Positions 55,392 to 64,000 of a stretch of DNA of 64,000 nucleotides are shown piece by piece (positions within the stretch are counted from its first letter, which is position 1; each line of letters begins with the position of its first letter). The position numbers and the translations under genes are program-made. Source of the DNA: Pseudomonas tremae (GTDB lineage: Bacteria; Pseudomonadota; Gammaproteobacteria; Pseudomonadales; Pseudomonadaceae); assembly GCF_001401155.1 (NCBI RefSeq), contig NZ_LJRO01000090.1:62001-126000 (forward strand), read 5' to 3'. Below the pieces are notes generated by a model that did not search any database, was not told the origin of the DNA, and was given only the letters and a program-made list of their open reading frames with translations.

Positions 55392-56387
55392 ATGACTGAA
55401 AACACCCAATACCTGTCCGCGAATGTCTCCGCTGGTGAGTCCGAAGGCGAGAAGCGCGCCAAACGGGATCATCGTCATGACCTGTGGTTCAAGCGTTCAT
55501 TGCAAGCCGCAGCGATGCTGGTGCTTGCTTTGCTGGGTTGTATTGCCTTGTCGACCCTCTGGGGCGGCAGTCTGGCATTCCAGACCTTCGGGTTCGAGTT
55601 TCTGACCAGCACCGAATGGGATGTGAACGCCGGCAAGTTCGGCGCACTGGTTCCTATCTACGGCACCCTGGTGACTTCTTTTCTGGCCTTGCTGATCGCC
55701 GTTCCGGTGAGCTTCGGCATCGCAATCTTTCTGACCGAAGTAGCTCCGCCTTGGCTGCGCATGCCGATTGCCTCTGCAATCGAACTGCTGGCCGGTATCC
55801 CTTCGATCATCTACGGCATGTGGGGGCTGTTTGTATTCGGCCCGTTCATGGCTGAGCATCTTTCACCCTGGATTACCGAAAACCTCGGCGCATTGCCGGT
55901 GATTGGTCCGATGTTCCAGGGGCCGCCACTGGGCATCGGCATGCTGACTGCCGGTATTGTCCTGGCGATCATGATCACGCCGTTCATTACCTCGGTGATG
56001 CAGGAAGTTTTCCGCACTGTACCTGTTGCGCTCAAAGAGTCGGCTTATGCATTGGGCGGCACTACCTGGGAAGTGGTCTGGGACATCGTGCTGCCTTACA
56101 CCCGTTCTGCGGTAGTCGGTGGCATCTTCCTGGGCCTGGGACGCGCGTTGGGCGAGACGATGGCAGTGACCTTCGTGCTGGGTAACGCTCACCAGTTCTC
56201 GGCATCGCTGATGATGCCGAGCAGTTCCATTGCCTCGGTAATCGCCAACGAGTTCAACGAGGCCTACACCGACTTGCACCGTTCGGCATTGATCGCACTG
56301 GGCTTCCTGTTGTTTGTCGTCACCTTCATCGTGCTGGCCCTTGCACGTCTGATGCTGTCGCGCCTTTCGCGTAAGGAGGGGTTATGA
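55392..56387 (+). CDS. pstC: Phosphate ABC transporter permease PstC
   Basis: A 331-residue inner-membrane permease with six predicted helices after a hydrophilic N-terminal tail of about 35 residues. The ABC permease coupling loop is KESAYALGGTTWEVVWDIVLP; GIPSIIYGMWGLFVFGPF and GLGRALGETMAVTFV are PstC segments. It overlaps pstA by 4 bp. Confidence 0.92.
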   Translation: MTENTQYLSANVSAGESEGEKRAKRDHRHDLWFKRSLQAAAMLVLALLGCIALSTLWGGSLAFQTFGFEFLTSTEWDVNAGKFGALVPIYGTLVTSFLALLIAVPVSFGIAIFLTEVAPPWLRMPIASAIELLAGIPSIIYGMWGLFVFGPFMAEHLSPWITENLGALPVIGPMFQGPPLGIGMLTAGIVLAIMITPFITSVMQEVFRTVPVALKESAYALGGTTWEVVWDIVLPYTRSAVVGGIFLGLGRALGETMAVTFVLGNAHQFSASLMMPSSSIASVIANEFNEAYTDLHRSALIALGFLLFVVTFIVLALARLMLSRLSRKEGL

Positions 56388-57268
56388 GTAAGGACATGAC
56401 GGGCAGCGAGCGCATTTACCGGGCTCGCAATTTCAAAAACAAGATCGCTATGGTGTTCAGCTGTGGCGCCACTGCGTTTGGCTTGCTGTGGCTGGTCTGG
56501 ATTCTGCTGACCACCATCATCAAGGGGATCGACGCACTCAACCTGCAACTGTTCACCGGCATGACGCCACCGCCTGGCACCGCCGGCGGTTTGGCCAACG
56601 CGTTTTATGGCAGCGTTCTGATGTCCGGTATCGGTCTGCTGATCGGCACGCCTATCGGCTTGATGGCCGGAATCTGGCTGGCCGAGTTTGCCCGCTACAC
56701 CAAGCTGGGCAACACCGTGCGCTTCATCAACGACATTCTGCTGTCGGCCCCCTCCATCGTGCTCGGTCTGTTCGTCTACACCGTCGTGGTTTTGCCACTC
56801 AACGCTGTGACAGGCCATCAGGTCGGCTTTTCGGCGCTGGCGGGTGCCTTGGCGCTGGCCCTGCTGGTGATCCCGGTTGTGGTGCGCACCACCGACGAAA
56901 TGATGCAACTGCAGCCCTCGACCATGCGCGAAGCTGCGCTGGCACTGGGTGTGCCGCAATGGAAGCTGACCCTGCAAATCGTCTTGCGCGCCGCCAAGGC
57001 GGGCGTGGTCACAGGTGTGTTGCTGGCGCTGGCACGTATCACCGGCGAAACCGCTCCATTGCTTTTCACCGCTTTCGGCAACCAGTTCTGGAGCAGTGAC
57101 CTGCTCAAACCAATCGCCAGTGTTCCGGTGGTGGTTTTCCAGTACGCGATGAGCCCGTTCGAAGACTGGCACTCCCTGGCGTGGGCCGGTGCACTGGTCA
57201 TGACGCTGTTCGTACTGATACTGAGTCTGCTGTCTCGCTTAATTCTTCTGCGCAATAGGGCGTCCTGA
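56384..57268 (+). CDS. pstA: Phosphate ABC transporter permease PstA
   Basis: A 294-residue permease partner of PstC with six predicted helices. Family segments are [37 protein letters not shown] (coupling loop) and [19 protein letters not shown]. Its stop shares a base with the pstB start (TGATG), so PstA and PstB translation are coupled. Confidence 0.92.
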   Translation: MSKDMTGSERIYRARNFKNKIAMVFSCGATAFGLLWLVWILLTTIIKGIDALNLQLFTGMTPPPGTAGGLANAFYGSVLMSGIGLLIGTPIGLMAGIWLAEFARYTKLGNTVRFINDILLSAPSIVLGLFVYTVVVLPLNAVTGHQVGFSALAGALALALLVIPVVVRTTDEMMQLQPSTMREAALALGVPQWKLTLQIVLRAAKAGVVTGVLLALARITGETAPLLFTAFGNQFWSSDLLKPIASVPVVVFQYAMSPFEDWHSLAWAGALVMTLFVLILSLLSRLILLRNRAS

Positions 57269-58047
57269 TGAACAACCTTTCCCTGGCCAACGAAAAGACC
57301 AAGATCCAAGTGCGCGGTCTGGAGTTTTTTTACAATAACCAGAAGTCGTTGAAGTCCATCGACATGACCATCCCCGAGAAGCGCATCACTGCGATCATCG
57401 GCCCATCGGGTTGCGGCAAATCGACTCTGCTGCGCGTGTTCAACCGCATCTACGCGATGTACCCGAAGCAGGAAGCGCGCGGCGAAGTGCTGCTCAATGG
57501 CGAGAACATATTGGCGCCGGGCTATTCGATGAACCGCCTGCGCAGTCATGTGGGCATGGTATTTCAGAAGCCAGTACCGTTCCCGATGTCTATCTACGAC
57601 AACATTTCCTACGCCATCAAACACCACGAAAAGCTGTCACGCCGCGAAATGGAAGACCGCGTAGAGCAGGCGCTGCGTGGCGCGGCGCTGTGGGATGAGG
57701 TCAAGGACAAGCTCAAGCAAAGCGCGACCGGCCTGTCCGGTGGCCAACAGCAGCGTCTGTGCATCGCCCGCACGATAGCGCTGCGCCCTCAAGTGCTGTT
57801 GCTGGATGAGCCAACCTCGGCGCTCGATCCGATCTCGACCGGCCGTATCGAACAGTTGATTACCGAGCTCAAAGAGCAGTTCACCGTGATCATCGTGACC
57901 CACAACATGCAACAGGCCGCACGTTGCTCGGATTACACCGCGTTCATGTTCATGGGCGAATTGATCGAGCACGGCGACACCGATACCATCTTCACCAAGC
58001 CCTCCAAGAGCCAGACCGAAGACTACATCACCGGTCGTTTCGGCTGA
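57268..58047 (+). CDS. pstB: Phosphate ABC transporter ATP-binding protein
   Basis: A 259-residue ATPase with Walker [11 protein letters not shown]-loop [17 protein letters not shown] (PstB-typical), signature LSGGQQQRL, Walker [14 protein letters not shown] and the H-loop in VTHNMQQA. It completes pstSCAB. No phoU follows; the convergent LysR gene begins at the next base after its stop. Confidence 0.94.
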   Translation: MNNLSLANEKTKIQVRGLEFFYNNQKSLKSIDMTIPEKRITAIIGPSGCGKSTLLRVFNRIYAMYPKQEARGEVLLNGENILAPGYSMNRLRSHVGMVFQKPVPFPMSIYDNISYAIKHHEKLSRREMEDRVEQALRGAALWDEVKDKLKQSATGLSGGQQQRLCIARTIALRPQVLLLDEPTSALDPISTGRIEQLITELKEQFTVIIVTHNMQQAARCSDYTAFMFMGELIEHGDTDTIFTKPSKSQTEDYITGRFG

Positions 58048-58977
58048 TCACTCAGCCAGGGCGGGCGCTTCCCGGCGCTCGCCCATGAACTCCTCGATCC
58101 TGCTGCGCAACCAGCGCTCGGCAGGGTCGCTGTCCATAACGCTCAGCCATGTCATCGACAGGTCCAGCCCCGGCGTGGGGAAGGGCAACGGCTCGTCATA
58201 CAGCAAACCCAAGGCGCTCATGGCCTTTGCCGCATAGTCGGAAAGGCCCGAGATCATGTCCGTGCCTGCCATCAGCGCGGGCAGGGTTGTGAATTGCGGC
58301 ACCGACAGCACCACCTGGCGCTTACGGCCCAGCGCAGTCAGCCACTCATCTGCAAAACTGCTGACACTCGCCACGTGCGATACCACAACGTGCGGCCTGG
58401 AGCAGTATTCGTCCATGCTCATCGGGCCAGACGGCTTGTCGGCCCGCACCAGCCTGGGCTGCACGTTACGCAGCGTCTTGCGCTTGGCATTGGCCGGCAA
58501 CTCGCGAGTCAGGCAGACGCCAACGGTGATGTCGCCGGACATCAGAACTTCGGAGATATTCAGGTAATCGACGTGCGTGACCACGATCACCACCCCGGGG
58601 GCTTCATGGCGAATGGCCTTGAGCATGGCGGGCAGCAGGCCGAACTCGACATCGTCGGTCAGGCCGATACGAAAGGTCATCTTGCTGACCGACGGGTCGA
58701 AGTCGGTGGTCAGGCTCAGTGCCGTGGACATGGCGTCCAGTGCGGGCGTGAGGTGCTTGAGGATCTCGTGGGCACGAGCGGTGGGCTCCATTCGGTGACC
58801 GACCCGGATGAACAGCGGATCGTTGAGCAGGCTGCGCAGCCGGTTCAGTGCGGCGCTGATCGTGGGCTGGCCAAGAAACAGCTTCTCCGCTGCGCGGGTC
58901 ACGTTACGCTCCTGCATCAAGGTCTCGAAGACCACCATCAGGTTGATGTCGGCCTTGCGCAGTTCATTTCGATTCAT
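58048..58977 (-). CDS. LysR-family regulator, NodD/NahR-like
   Basis: A 309-residue LysR regulator. The N-terminus DINLMVVFETLMQERNVTRA with AAEKLFLGQPTISAALNRLR is of the NodD/NahR/LinR type (DLNLL..F..L). The effector domain starts at MTFRIGLTDDVEFGLLPAML. AAGGA lies before ATG at 58977. It is divergent from the secreted hydrolase gene at 59220, which is the likeliest target. Confidence 0.85.
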   Translation of the reverse strand: MNRNELRKADINLMVVFETLMQERNVTRAAEKLFLGQPTISAALNRLRSLLNDPLFIRVGHRMEPTARAHEILKHLTPALDAMSTALSLTTDFDPSVSKMTFRIGLTDDVEFGLLPAMLKAIRHEAPGVVIVVTHVDYLNISEVLMSGDITVGVCLTRELPANAKRKTLRNVQPRLVRADKPSGPMSMDEYCSRPHVVVSHVASVSSFADEWLTALGRKRQVVLSVPQFTTLPALMAGTDMISGLSDYAAKAMSALGLLYDEPLPFPTPGLDLSMTWLSVMDSDPAERWLRSRIEEFMGERREAPALAE

Positions 58978-59219
58978 TGCTATTCCTTGGCATCAGACCC
59001 TGCTGGCCACGACGGCCCGTAACGGACGGCTCAGTCTAGGCAAGCGCAGCAGGGAGCGTCCAGCGTTTTGCCTTGACGGTGTCTGTGTGCCGAAACGTCT
59101 GCTTACGGTTCTATGGGTAGGAAAAGGGCGAATCTGTTGTGGGAAACAGGGTCTACTTGCAGGTCTGCTGCTGTGGTTCAGCGTTCAAGCATTTGATTTC
59201 ATCTACGGGAGGTGCCCTT

Positions 59220-60218
59220 ATGCGGGCTGCAAAGATTGCCGGTGTGTTGATGTCGTTGGCGCTGCCAGGCGCGGCGCTGGGCGATACACCCAGCTACGGC
59301 CAGCAACTGGAAGGTTTTACCTATCCTCATCCGCTGAAAAAGTTCGAGTTCCAGTCACAGGGCCAGCCCCTGCAAATGGGCTACATGGACGTACAACCCA
59401 CAGGCAAGGCCAATGGCCGCACTGCTGTGCTGCTGCACGGCAAGAACTTCTGCGCGGCTACTTGGGAAGACACCATCAAAAGCCTGAGTGCGGCGGGGTA
59501 TAGGGTCATCGCGCCCGATCAGATTGGTTTCTGCACATCAACCAAGCCTGAGCATTATCAATACAGCTTTCAGCAACTGTCGATGAACACCCATGCATTG
59601 CTGGAGAAGCTGAAAGTCGACAAGGTCTCGGTGATCGGGCATTCCACCGGCGGTATGCTGGCCACTCGATACGCATTGATGTATCCGAAGCAGACCGAAA
59701 AACTGGTAATGGTCAACCCGATCGGCCTGGAAGACTGGAAAGCCCTTGGCGTGCCTTATCGCAGCGTCGATCAGTGGTATGAACGCGAATTGAAGACTAC
59801 TGCAGACGGGATTCGCGCCTACGAACAGAAGACCTATTACGACGGCCGCTGGAAGCCCGAGTATGACAAGTGGGTCGATATGCTGGCTGGTTTGAACAAG
59901 GGCCCGGGCCACAAGGTAGTCGCCTGGAACTCGGCGCTTATCTACGACATGATTTTCACCCAGCCGGTGTTTTACGAATTTCCGAAGTTGCAGGTGCCAA
60001 CCGTGTTGATGATCGGTGACGCGGACACCACGGCCATCGGCAGTGACATCGCGCCGCCGGAGGTCAAAGCGAGAATTGGCCAATACAAGGTACTGGGCAA
60101 GCAGGTCGCGCAGATGATTCCCGGCGCTAAACTCGTCGAGTTCAAGGGCATGGGTCACGCGCCGCAAATGGAAGACCCGGCGGGCTTCAACGCATCACTG
60201 GTGTCCGAGCTTCAGTGA
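59220..60218 (+). CDS. Secreted alpha/beta hydrolase
   Basis: A 332-residue alpha/beta hydrolase with a signal peptide (1-22, cleavage after LGD or ALG). HGKNFCAATWEDTIKSL is the oxyanion-hole segment, S142 in GHSTGGMLATRYAL the nucleophile, GDADTTAIG the acid, and GMGHAPQMEDP the histidine loop. ATG at 59220 has GGGAGG upstream; an open frame from 59139 is ignored for lack of a box. The family includes haloalkane dehalogenase-like and epoxide-hydrolase-like enzymes; the substrate is not known. It ends at a strong hairpin facing nirD. Confidence 0.82.
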   Translation: MRAAKIAGVLMSLALPGAALGDTPSYGQQLEGFTYPHPLKKFEFQSQGQPLQMGYMDVQPTGKANGRTAVLLHGKNFCAATWEDTIKSLSAAGYRVIAPDQIGFCTSTKPEHYQYSFQQLSMNTHALLEKLKVDKVSVIGHSTGGMLATRYALMYPKQTEKLVMVNPIGLEDWKALGVPYRSVDQWYERELKTTADGIRAYEQKTYYDGRWKPEYDKWVDMLAGLNKGPGHKVVAWNSALIYDMIFTQPVFYEFPKLQVPTVLMIGDADTTAIGSDIAPPEVKARIGQYKVLGKQVAQMIPGAKLVEFKGMGHAPQMEDPAGFNASLVSELQ

Positions 60219-60230
60219 ACCATTGGTATG

Positions 60231-60263
60231 CCCAGCGACAGCCGGATTACGGTTGTCGCTGGG
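60231..60263. terminator. Strong hairpin between convergent genes
   Basis: CCCAGCGACAGCCG (60231-60244) pairs with CGGTTGTCGCTGGG (60250-60263) over 14 bp with a single G-U pair and a 5-base loop. It lies between the hydrolase stop (plus strand) and nirD stop (minus strand). There is no strong T run on either strand, so it probably acts as a bidirectional transcription barrier. Confidence 0.6.
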
Positions 60264-60275
60264 GATTCTTGCACG

Positions 60276-60662
60276 CTAGACCGCAACCTCCACCTGCTTG
60301 CCATTCAGACGCACCGGCCAGACGTCCAGCTGCTGGTCAGGGTATTCGATGCAGCTGCCGTCGCGCAGCCGAAAATGCTGCTTGTATAACGGCGACGCAA
60401 TAACCAGCTCACCGCTTATCTGCCCGATCAGGCCGCGTCCGATCACATTTGCCCCGGACTTGGGGTCGCGGTTGTCGATGGCAAAGAGTTGTTCGCCCTC
60501 TGGCGCGTCAGGCAGGTAGATCAGTGCTATCTGCTTACCTTCCAGCCACGCCACAACACCGGAATTGGCGACCAGATCTTCACGCTCACACAGCGCATTC
60601 CAATGCACAGCCTGCGCGGCGTGGGTATTTTCTTCGGCGAATGTTGCGTCGTTCAGGTTCAT
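60276..60662 (-). CDS. nirD: Assimilatory nitrite reductase small subunit
   Basis: A 128-residue Rieske-like subunit of NADH-nitrite reductase. NirD proteins keep the Rieske fold but lack the Fe-S ligands, and here too no CxH...CxxH pair is present. Segments such as DNRDPKSGANVIGRGLIGQI and GELVIASPLYKQHFRLRDG are typical. ATG at 60662 shares a base with the nirB stop (TGATG), and GGAGG lies upstream. Confidence 0.9.
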   Translation of the reverse strand: MNLNDATFAEENTHAAQAVHWNALCEREDLVANSGVVAWLEGKQIALIYLPDAPEGEQLFAIDNRDPKSGANVIGRGLIGQISGELVIASPLYKQHFRLRDGSCIEYPDQQLDVWPVRLNGKQVEVAV

Positions 60663-63220
60663 CACACCACCTCCTTGAACAGCGGGATAAGGGCCAGTTC
60701 TTCAGGTTTTGCCGGGCGACGCTGGGCACGTTCCTTGACGAAATGCACGTCAGGATCGCTGCGTCCGTCATTGACGAAGGTGCGGAAACGCTTGAGCTTT
60801 TCCGGGTCTTTGAGGGCATTGGCCCATTCGCATTCGTAGCGGTCGACCACCAGTTGCATCTGTGACTCCAACTCGGCCGCCAGGCCCAGGCTGTCGTCAA
60901 GGATCACCGCCTTGAGGTAGTCGAGGCCGCCTTCCAGTGTTTCTCGCCACACTGAGGTCCGCTGCAGTTTGTCGGCGGTGCGGATGTAAAGCATCAGGAA
61001 ACGGTCGATGTAACGAATCAGGGTCTCGTCATCCAGGTCAGTGGCAAACAGCTCGGCATGACGTGGGCGCATGCCGCCATTGCCGCACAGGTACAGGTTC
61101 CAGCCGTTCTCGGTGGCGATCACGCCGACGTCCTTGCTCTGCGCTTCGGCGCATTCGCGGGTGCAGCCGGAGACTGCAAACTTGAGTTTGTGCGGCGAAC
61201 GCAGGCCCTTGTAGCGGTCTTCGATACGCAACGCCATGGCGACGCTGTCCTGCACGCCGTAGCGACACCAGGTGCTGCCGACGCAGGATTTTACGGTGCG
61301 AGTCGATTTGCCATAGGCATGGCCGGTTTCGAAACCGGCCGCGATCAGTTCGCTCCAGATGTCCGGCAGTTCGTGCAGTTGCGCGCCAAACAGGTCGATG
61401 CGTTGGCCGCCGGTGATCTTGGTGTACAGGTCATATTTTTTGGCCACGGCGCCAATCGCGATCAGGCCGTCCGGAGTGATTTCACCACCCGGGATGCGTG
61501 GCACCACAGAATAGGTGCCGTTTTTTTGCATGTTGGCCATGAACGTGTCGTTAGTGTCCTGCAATGGCACCAGCGAGGGCTCGGTGATCGGACGGTTCCA
61601 GCACGACGCCAGGATCGATCCGACTGCAGGCTTGCAGATGTCGCAGCCGTGGGCGCCTTTGCCGTGGCGGGTCAGCAGCTCTTCGAAAGTTTCGATGCCT
61701 TCGACGCGCACCATCGAGTACAGCTCCTGGCGGGTGTAGGCAAAGTGTTCACACAGGCTTTTGTCGACCGCTACACCACGTGCCATAAGCTCATGTTCAA
61801 AAACCTGCTTGAGCAATGCCGTACAGCCACCGCAACCGGTCGCCGCCTTGGTGCAGGCCTTGATCCCGGCGAGGTCGGTGCAGCCGTTATCGATGGCTGA
61901 ACAGATCGATCCCTTGCTGACGTTGTGGCACGAGCAGACCGTCGCGGTGGCAGGCAGTGCATCGACACCCAGCGTCGGCGCGCCCTCGCCACGCGGCAAA
62001 ATCAGGCTCGACGGATCAGCGGGCAGGGTGATGCCGTTCTGGGCGTACTGCAGCAAGGTGTCGTAGTAGCTGTTATCGCCGACCAGTACGGCCCCGAGCA
62101 CTTGTTTGCCGTCAGCCGACACGACCAGGCGGCGATAGCTGGCAGTGGCTTCGTCGATGTAGCGATAGCTGACCGCGCCAGCCAGCGCGCCATGCGCGTC
62201 GCCGATGGAGCCAACGTCCACGCCCAGCAGTTTGAGTTTGGTGGACATATCGGCACCGAAGAACGCATCGGTGTCTTTTTCGCACAACTGCGCTGCCACC
62301 CCGCGGGCCATCTGATAACCGGGCGCCACCAGGCCGAACACGCTGCCGTTCCAGGCTGCACACTCGCCGATTGCATAAATGTCGGCGTCACTGGTGCGGC
62401 AATGCTCATCGATTGCGACACCACCGCGTGGGCCGAGCTCCAGCTCGCACTGTCGCGCCAGAGCGTCTTGCGGACGGATGCCTGCCGAGAACACGATCAA
62501 GTCTGTTTCAAGAAATTCATCATTGGCAAAGTTCATGCGATAGCGATATTGCTTGCCGTCGCTGATCGACTGCGTGGCACGGGATAAATGCACGCCGACG
62601 CCCAACGCTTCGATGCGCGCCTTCAACGCGGCACCGCCGTGATCATCCAGCTGCACTGGCATCAGGCGCGGGGCGAATTCCACCACATGAGCCTCAAGCC
62701 CCAGCGACTTCAGCGCATTGGCCGCTTCCAGCCCCAGCAAACCGCCTCCGACCACCACACCACGCCGCGCTTTGGTGGCGGCGTAACGAATGTTGTCCAG
62801 ATCCTCGAGGGTTCGATAAACCAGTCGCGAGTCGCCCTTGGCGCCTTCAATCGGTGGCACGAAAGGGTAGGAGCCGGTAGCGAGGATCAGCTTGTCGTAA
62901 CTGAAGCAGCCTTCTGCGGTGATGATCTCGTGGCGTTCGCGATCAATCTCCAGCACAGGCACGCCCAAGTGCAAGGTCAGGCCGGTCTGCTCGTAGACCG
63001 ACATCTCGCTCATGGCCAGCGACTCGGCATCGCGGCCGGTGAAATATTCGGAAAGATGCACGCGGTCGTAGGCACGCTGCGATTCTTCGCCGAACACATG
63101 AATGCGGTAGCGCTCGAGGGCACCGCCAGCAATCAGCTGCTCGACGCAATGATGCCCGACCATTCCGTTACCGACGACGATCAGGGTTTTTACATCGTTG
63201 AGGGGGAAGACTGTGTTCAT
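60662..63220 (-). CDS. nirB: Assimilatory nitrite reductase large subunit
   Basis: An 852-residue NADH-dependent nitrite reductase reducing nitrite to ammonium. The N-terminal FAD/NAD domains (LIVVGNGMVGHHCVEQL, VVVGGGLLGLEAANAL) are followed by a BFD-like [2Fe-2S] domain with cysteine pairs (VCSCHNVSKG, GCGGC), and the siroheme/[4Fe-4S] domain with C646, C652 (CVGSTWCRYG), C686 and C690 (GCTRECAEA). Upstream are a sigma-54 promoter and a leader with a terminator, implying nitrogen control and nitrate/nitrite antitermination as for NasT-regulated operons. Confidence 0.94.
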   Translation of the reverse strand: MNTVFPLNDVKTLIVVGNGMVGHHCVEQLIAGGALERYRIHVFGEESQRAYDRVHLSEYFTGRDAESLAMSEMSVYEQTGLTLHLGVPVLEIDRERHEIITAEGCFSYDKLILATGSYPFVPPIEGAKGDSRLVYRTLEDLDNIRYAATKARRGVVVGGGLLGLEAANALKSLGLEAHVVEFAPRLMPVQLDDHGGAALKARIEALGVGVHLSRATQSISDGKQYRYRMNFANDEFLETDLIVFSAGIRPQDALARQCELELGPRGGVAIDEHCRTSDADIYAIGECAAWNGSVFGLVAPGYQMARGVAAQLCEKDTDAFFGADMSTKLKLLGVDVGSIGDAHGALAGAVSYRYIDEATASYRRLVVSADGKQVLGAVLVGDNSYYDTLLQYAQNGITLPADPSSLILPRGEGAPTLGVDALPATATVCSCHNVSKGSICSAIDNGCTDLAGIKACTKAATGCGGCTALLKQVFEHELMARGVAVDKSLCEHFAYTRQELYSMVRVEGIETFEELLTRHGKGAHGCDICKPAVGSILASCWNRPITEPSLVPLQDTNDTFMANMQKNGTYSVVPRIPGGEITPDGLIAIGAVAKKYDLYTKITGGQRIDLFGAQLHELPDIWSELIAAGFETGHAYGKSTRTVKSCVGSTWCRYGVQDSVAMALRIEDRYKGLRSPHKLKFAVSGCTRECAEAQSKDVGVIATENGWNLYLCGNGGMRPRHAELFATDLDDETLIRYIDRFLMLYIRTADKLQRTSVWRETLEGGLDYLKAVILDDSLGLAAELESQMQLVVDRYECEWANALKDPEKLKRFRTFVNDGRSDPDVHFVKERAQRRPAKPEELALIPLFKEVV

Positions 63221-63258
63221 AGCGAGTCCCGGCCGAGGCCAATCAGGTTTTTTTACGC

Positions 63259-63293
63259 AAAAAAAGCGCCCGGAACCTTTCGGTTCCAGGCGC
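63259..63293 (-). terminator. Attenuator-type terminator in the nirB leader
   Basis: On the minus strand, GGCGC-T-GGAACC pairs with GGTTCC-G-GGCGC around GAAA and is followed by seven T residues (A run 63259-63265). It lies about 40 bases before the nirB start and downstream of the sigma-54 promoter, so transcription of nirB must pass it. Confidence 0.85.
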
Positions 63294-63321
63294 CTTTGCC
63301 TGTTCTCTTATGGGTGTTCGG

Positions 63322-63352
63322 GGTGCCATCGAGCCACGTTGCCGGATGCACC
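63322..63352 (-). promoter_or_regulatory. Leader stem-loop with ANTAR-type hexaloop
   Basis: On the minus strand GGTGC and ATC pair with GAT and GCACC (one bulged G). Inside, GGC pairs with GCT (one G-U) to close the six-base loop AACGTG, with A at position 1 and G at position 4 as in ANTAR-protein target hairpins. A second stem, GTCTC-GCA-GAGAC, lies upstream at 63367-63379. Its loop as drawn does not fit the ANTAR rule. Confidence 0.5.
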
Positions 63353-63443
63353 TGAGTAGCCCTCTGGTCTCTGCGAGACTGGCGATCTACAGCGATCAAC
63401 CGGGGCAGGCCCGACCACATTCATGGTGGGGTTATAGTGAATT

Positions 63444-63461
63444 ATGCAGAGGTTGTGCCAG
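63444..63461 (-). promoter_or_regulatory. Sigma-54 promoter of nirBD
   Basis: On the minus strand CTGGCACAACCTCTGCAT has GG and GC exactly ten bases apart, matching the -24/-12 consensus TGGCAC-N5-TTGC at all but one key base. It starts a leader of roughly 220 bases before nirB. Confidence 0.75.
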
Positions 63462-63750
63462 TTTTCAGCTGCGGCTGCCCAGGCACTGTGTGGTGGCGTC
63501 TGGAGAGCGACGTGTCAGATTGTGCACATCAGTTCTTGCCTTGCATTGGTGCGAGTGGCCTGTGTGCTGCCTCAAATGCGGTCGAGATTTCAGTCTGTAC
63601 ATCTTCGCGAACAACTTCGCTCCCACGGTCTTTGGCCAGAGTAAAGAACAGGCTTGTGCAAGACGCGAGCAATGGTACGAGGGGCGGCCAGCTCACTCTG
63701 CCTGGCTCAGAATTTGTATTAACCTGCGACCCCCAGCCAAGCCAATTGCC

Positions 63751-64000
63751 ATGAATATCATCATTACCGAAGTACATCCCGCCAACATACCGCACACCGT
63801 CGACTTCGTCATGCGGGCCCGTGCCGAGATATTTCCATTGCTCGATACCGTGACCGTGCCTTCTGATCTGGCCGGTTTCGAACAGGTTTACCTGAGTGGC
63901 GAAAACGGAAAATTCCTGATTGCCCGCTGTGATGAGCGAATCATCGCCGCCGTAGGCTATCTGCCTTACGACCATCGTTTTCCGCAATTCGACTACACAG
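63751..64000 (+). CDS. GNAT-like acetyltransferase (N-terminal part)
   Basis: The gene runs off the right edge; 83 residues are visible from ATG at 63751. The pattern VDFVMRARAEIFPLLD, then GKFLIARCDERIIAAVGYLP, is that of the first helix and beta-strands 2-3 of a GNAT N-acetyltransferase. The acetyl-CoA motif would lie outside the window, so the assignment is tentative. It is divergent from nirBD across 530 bp. Confidence 0.6.
   Translation, partial: MNIIITEVHPANIPHTVDFVMRARAEIFPLLDTVTVPSDLAGFEQVYLSGENGKFLIARCDERIIAAVGYLPYDHRFPQFDYT

Larger units (their letters stand above)
63221..63750. other. nirB leader and divergent promoter region
   Basis: A 530-bp region without a supported gene. It contains, reading towards nirB, a sigma-54 promoter, an RNA leader with two stem-loops and a terminator, then nirB. 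To the right it must also contain the promoter of the GNAT gene starting at 63751. Short open frames at 63437-63754 are not convincing. Confidence 0.6.

Noticed and set aside
61058..61900. 280-codon open frame antisense to nirB
   Set aside because: Shadow frame of nirB; no signals or domain.
63437..63754. Short open frames between nirB and the GNAT gene
   Set aside because: They overlap the sigma-54 promoter and have no plausible start or product.

Overview
The window is chromosomal DNA of a Pseudomonas syringae group bacterium. GC-rich coding regions carry pseudomonad-type genes, and one stretch (about 26.3-35.3 kb) holds rhlA, a two-component pair, an FNT-family channel, a nicotinamidase, a TonB receptor and hopAH2. 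As I recall it, this is the gene order around rhlA in P. syringae; that recollection is unverified. No rRNA, tRNA, CRISPR array or intact insertion sequence was seen.

Layout. 0-5 kb: the start of a sarcosine/N-methyltryptophan oxidase-type flavoprotein, a ketoglutarate-semialdehyde-type aldehyde dehydrogenase, a LysR regulator, a GNAT acetyltransferase and a TetR regulator. 5-8 kb: a secreted family 3 beta-glucosidase with a PA14 domain. 8.4-19.6 kb: a small secreted protein, then a compact eleven-gene type II secretion operon (gspE-F-G-H-I-J-K-L-M, a GspC/N-like gene, gspD) of the Hxc kind, with a lipoprotein secretin and a GspE without the zinc-binding cysteines, followed by a signal-peptide esterase. 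19.6-26.2 kb: an unknown membrane protein, an MFS exporter and an RND efflux pair. 26.3-31.6 kb: rhlA (surfactant lipid synthesis), a histidine kinase/response regulator pair, an FNT channel and a nicotinamidase. 31.7-36 kb: a siderophore receptor behind a Fur-like palindrome, then hopAH2 with the apparent remnant of a second copy upstream. 36-45.4 kb: a hydroxyacid dehydrogenase, a DUF1345 protein and a sugar-diacid block (gudD, gudP, a GntR regulator, cdaR, glycerate kinase) interrupted by a lipoprotein esterase. 45.5-54 kb: a chemoreceptor with a flagellar-type promoter, an AGE-family isomerase, an AbrB-family membrane protein with a divergent LysR gene, a nucleoside deoxyribosyltransferase, a FAN1 nuclease and two related small secreted proteins. 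54.2-58 kb: pstSCAB. 58-64 kb: a LysR regulator, a secreted alpha/beta hydrolase, nirBD with a sigma-54 promoter and an attenuator-type leader, and the start of a second GNAT gene.

Together the genes suit a plant-associated lifestyle: catabolism of plant sugar acids and glycosides, protein secretion, surface motility (surfactant and chemoreceptor), iron, phosphate and nitrite acquisition, and one effector-family locus. The most unusual points are the hopAH2 locus (a GH5-like barrel whose expected acid/base glutamate reads as glutamine, plus a decayed paralogue), the hairpin that buries the gspE ribosome binding site, and the nirBD leader with an ANTAR-type hexaloop in front of a terminator.
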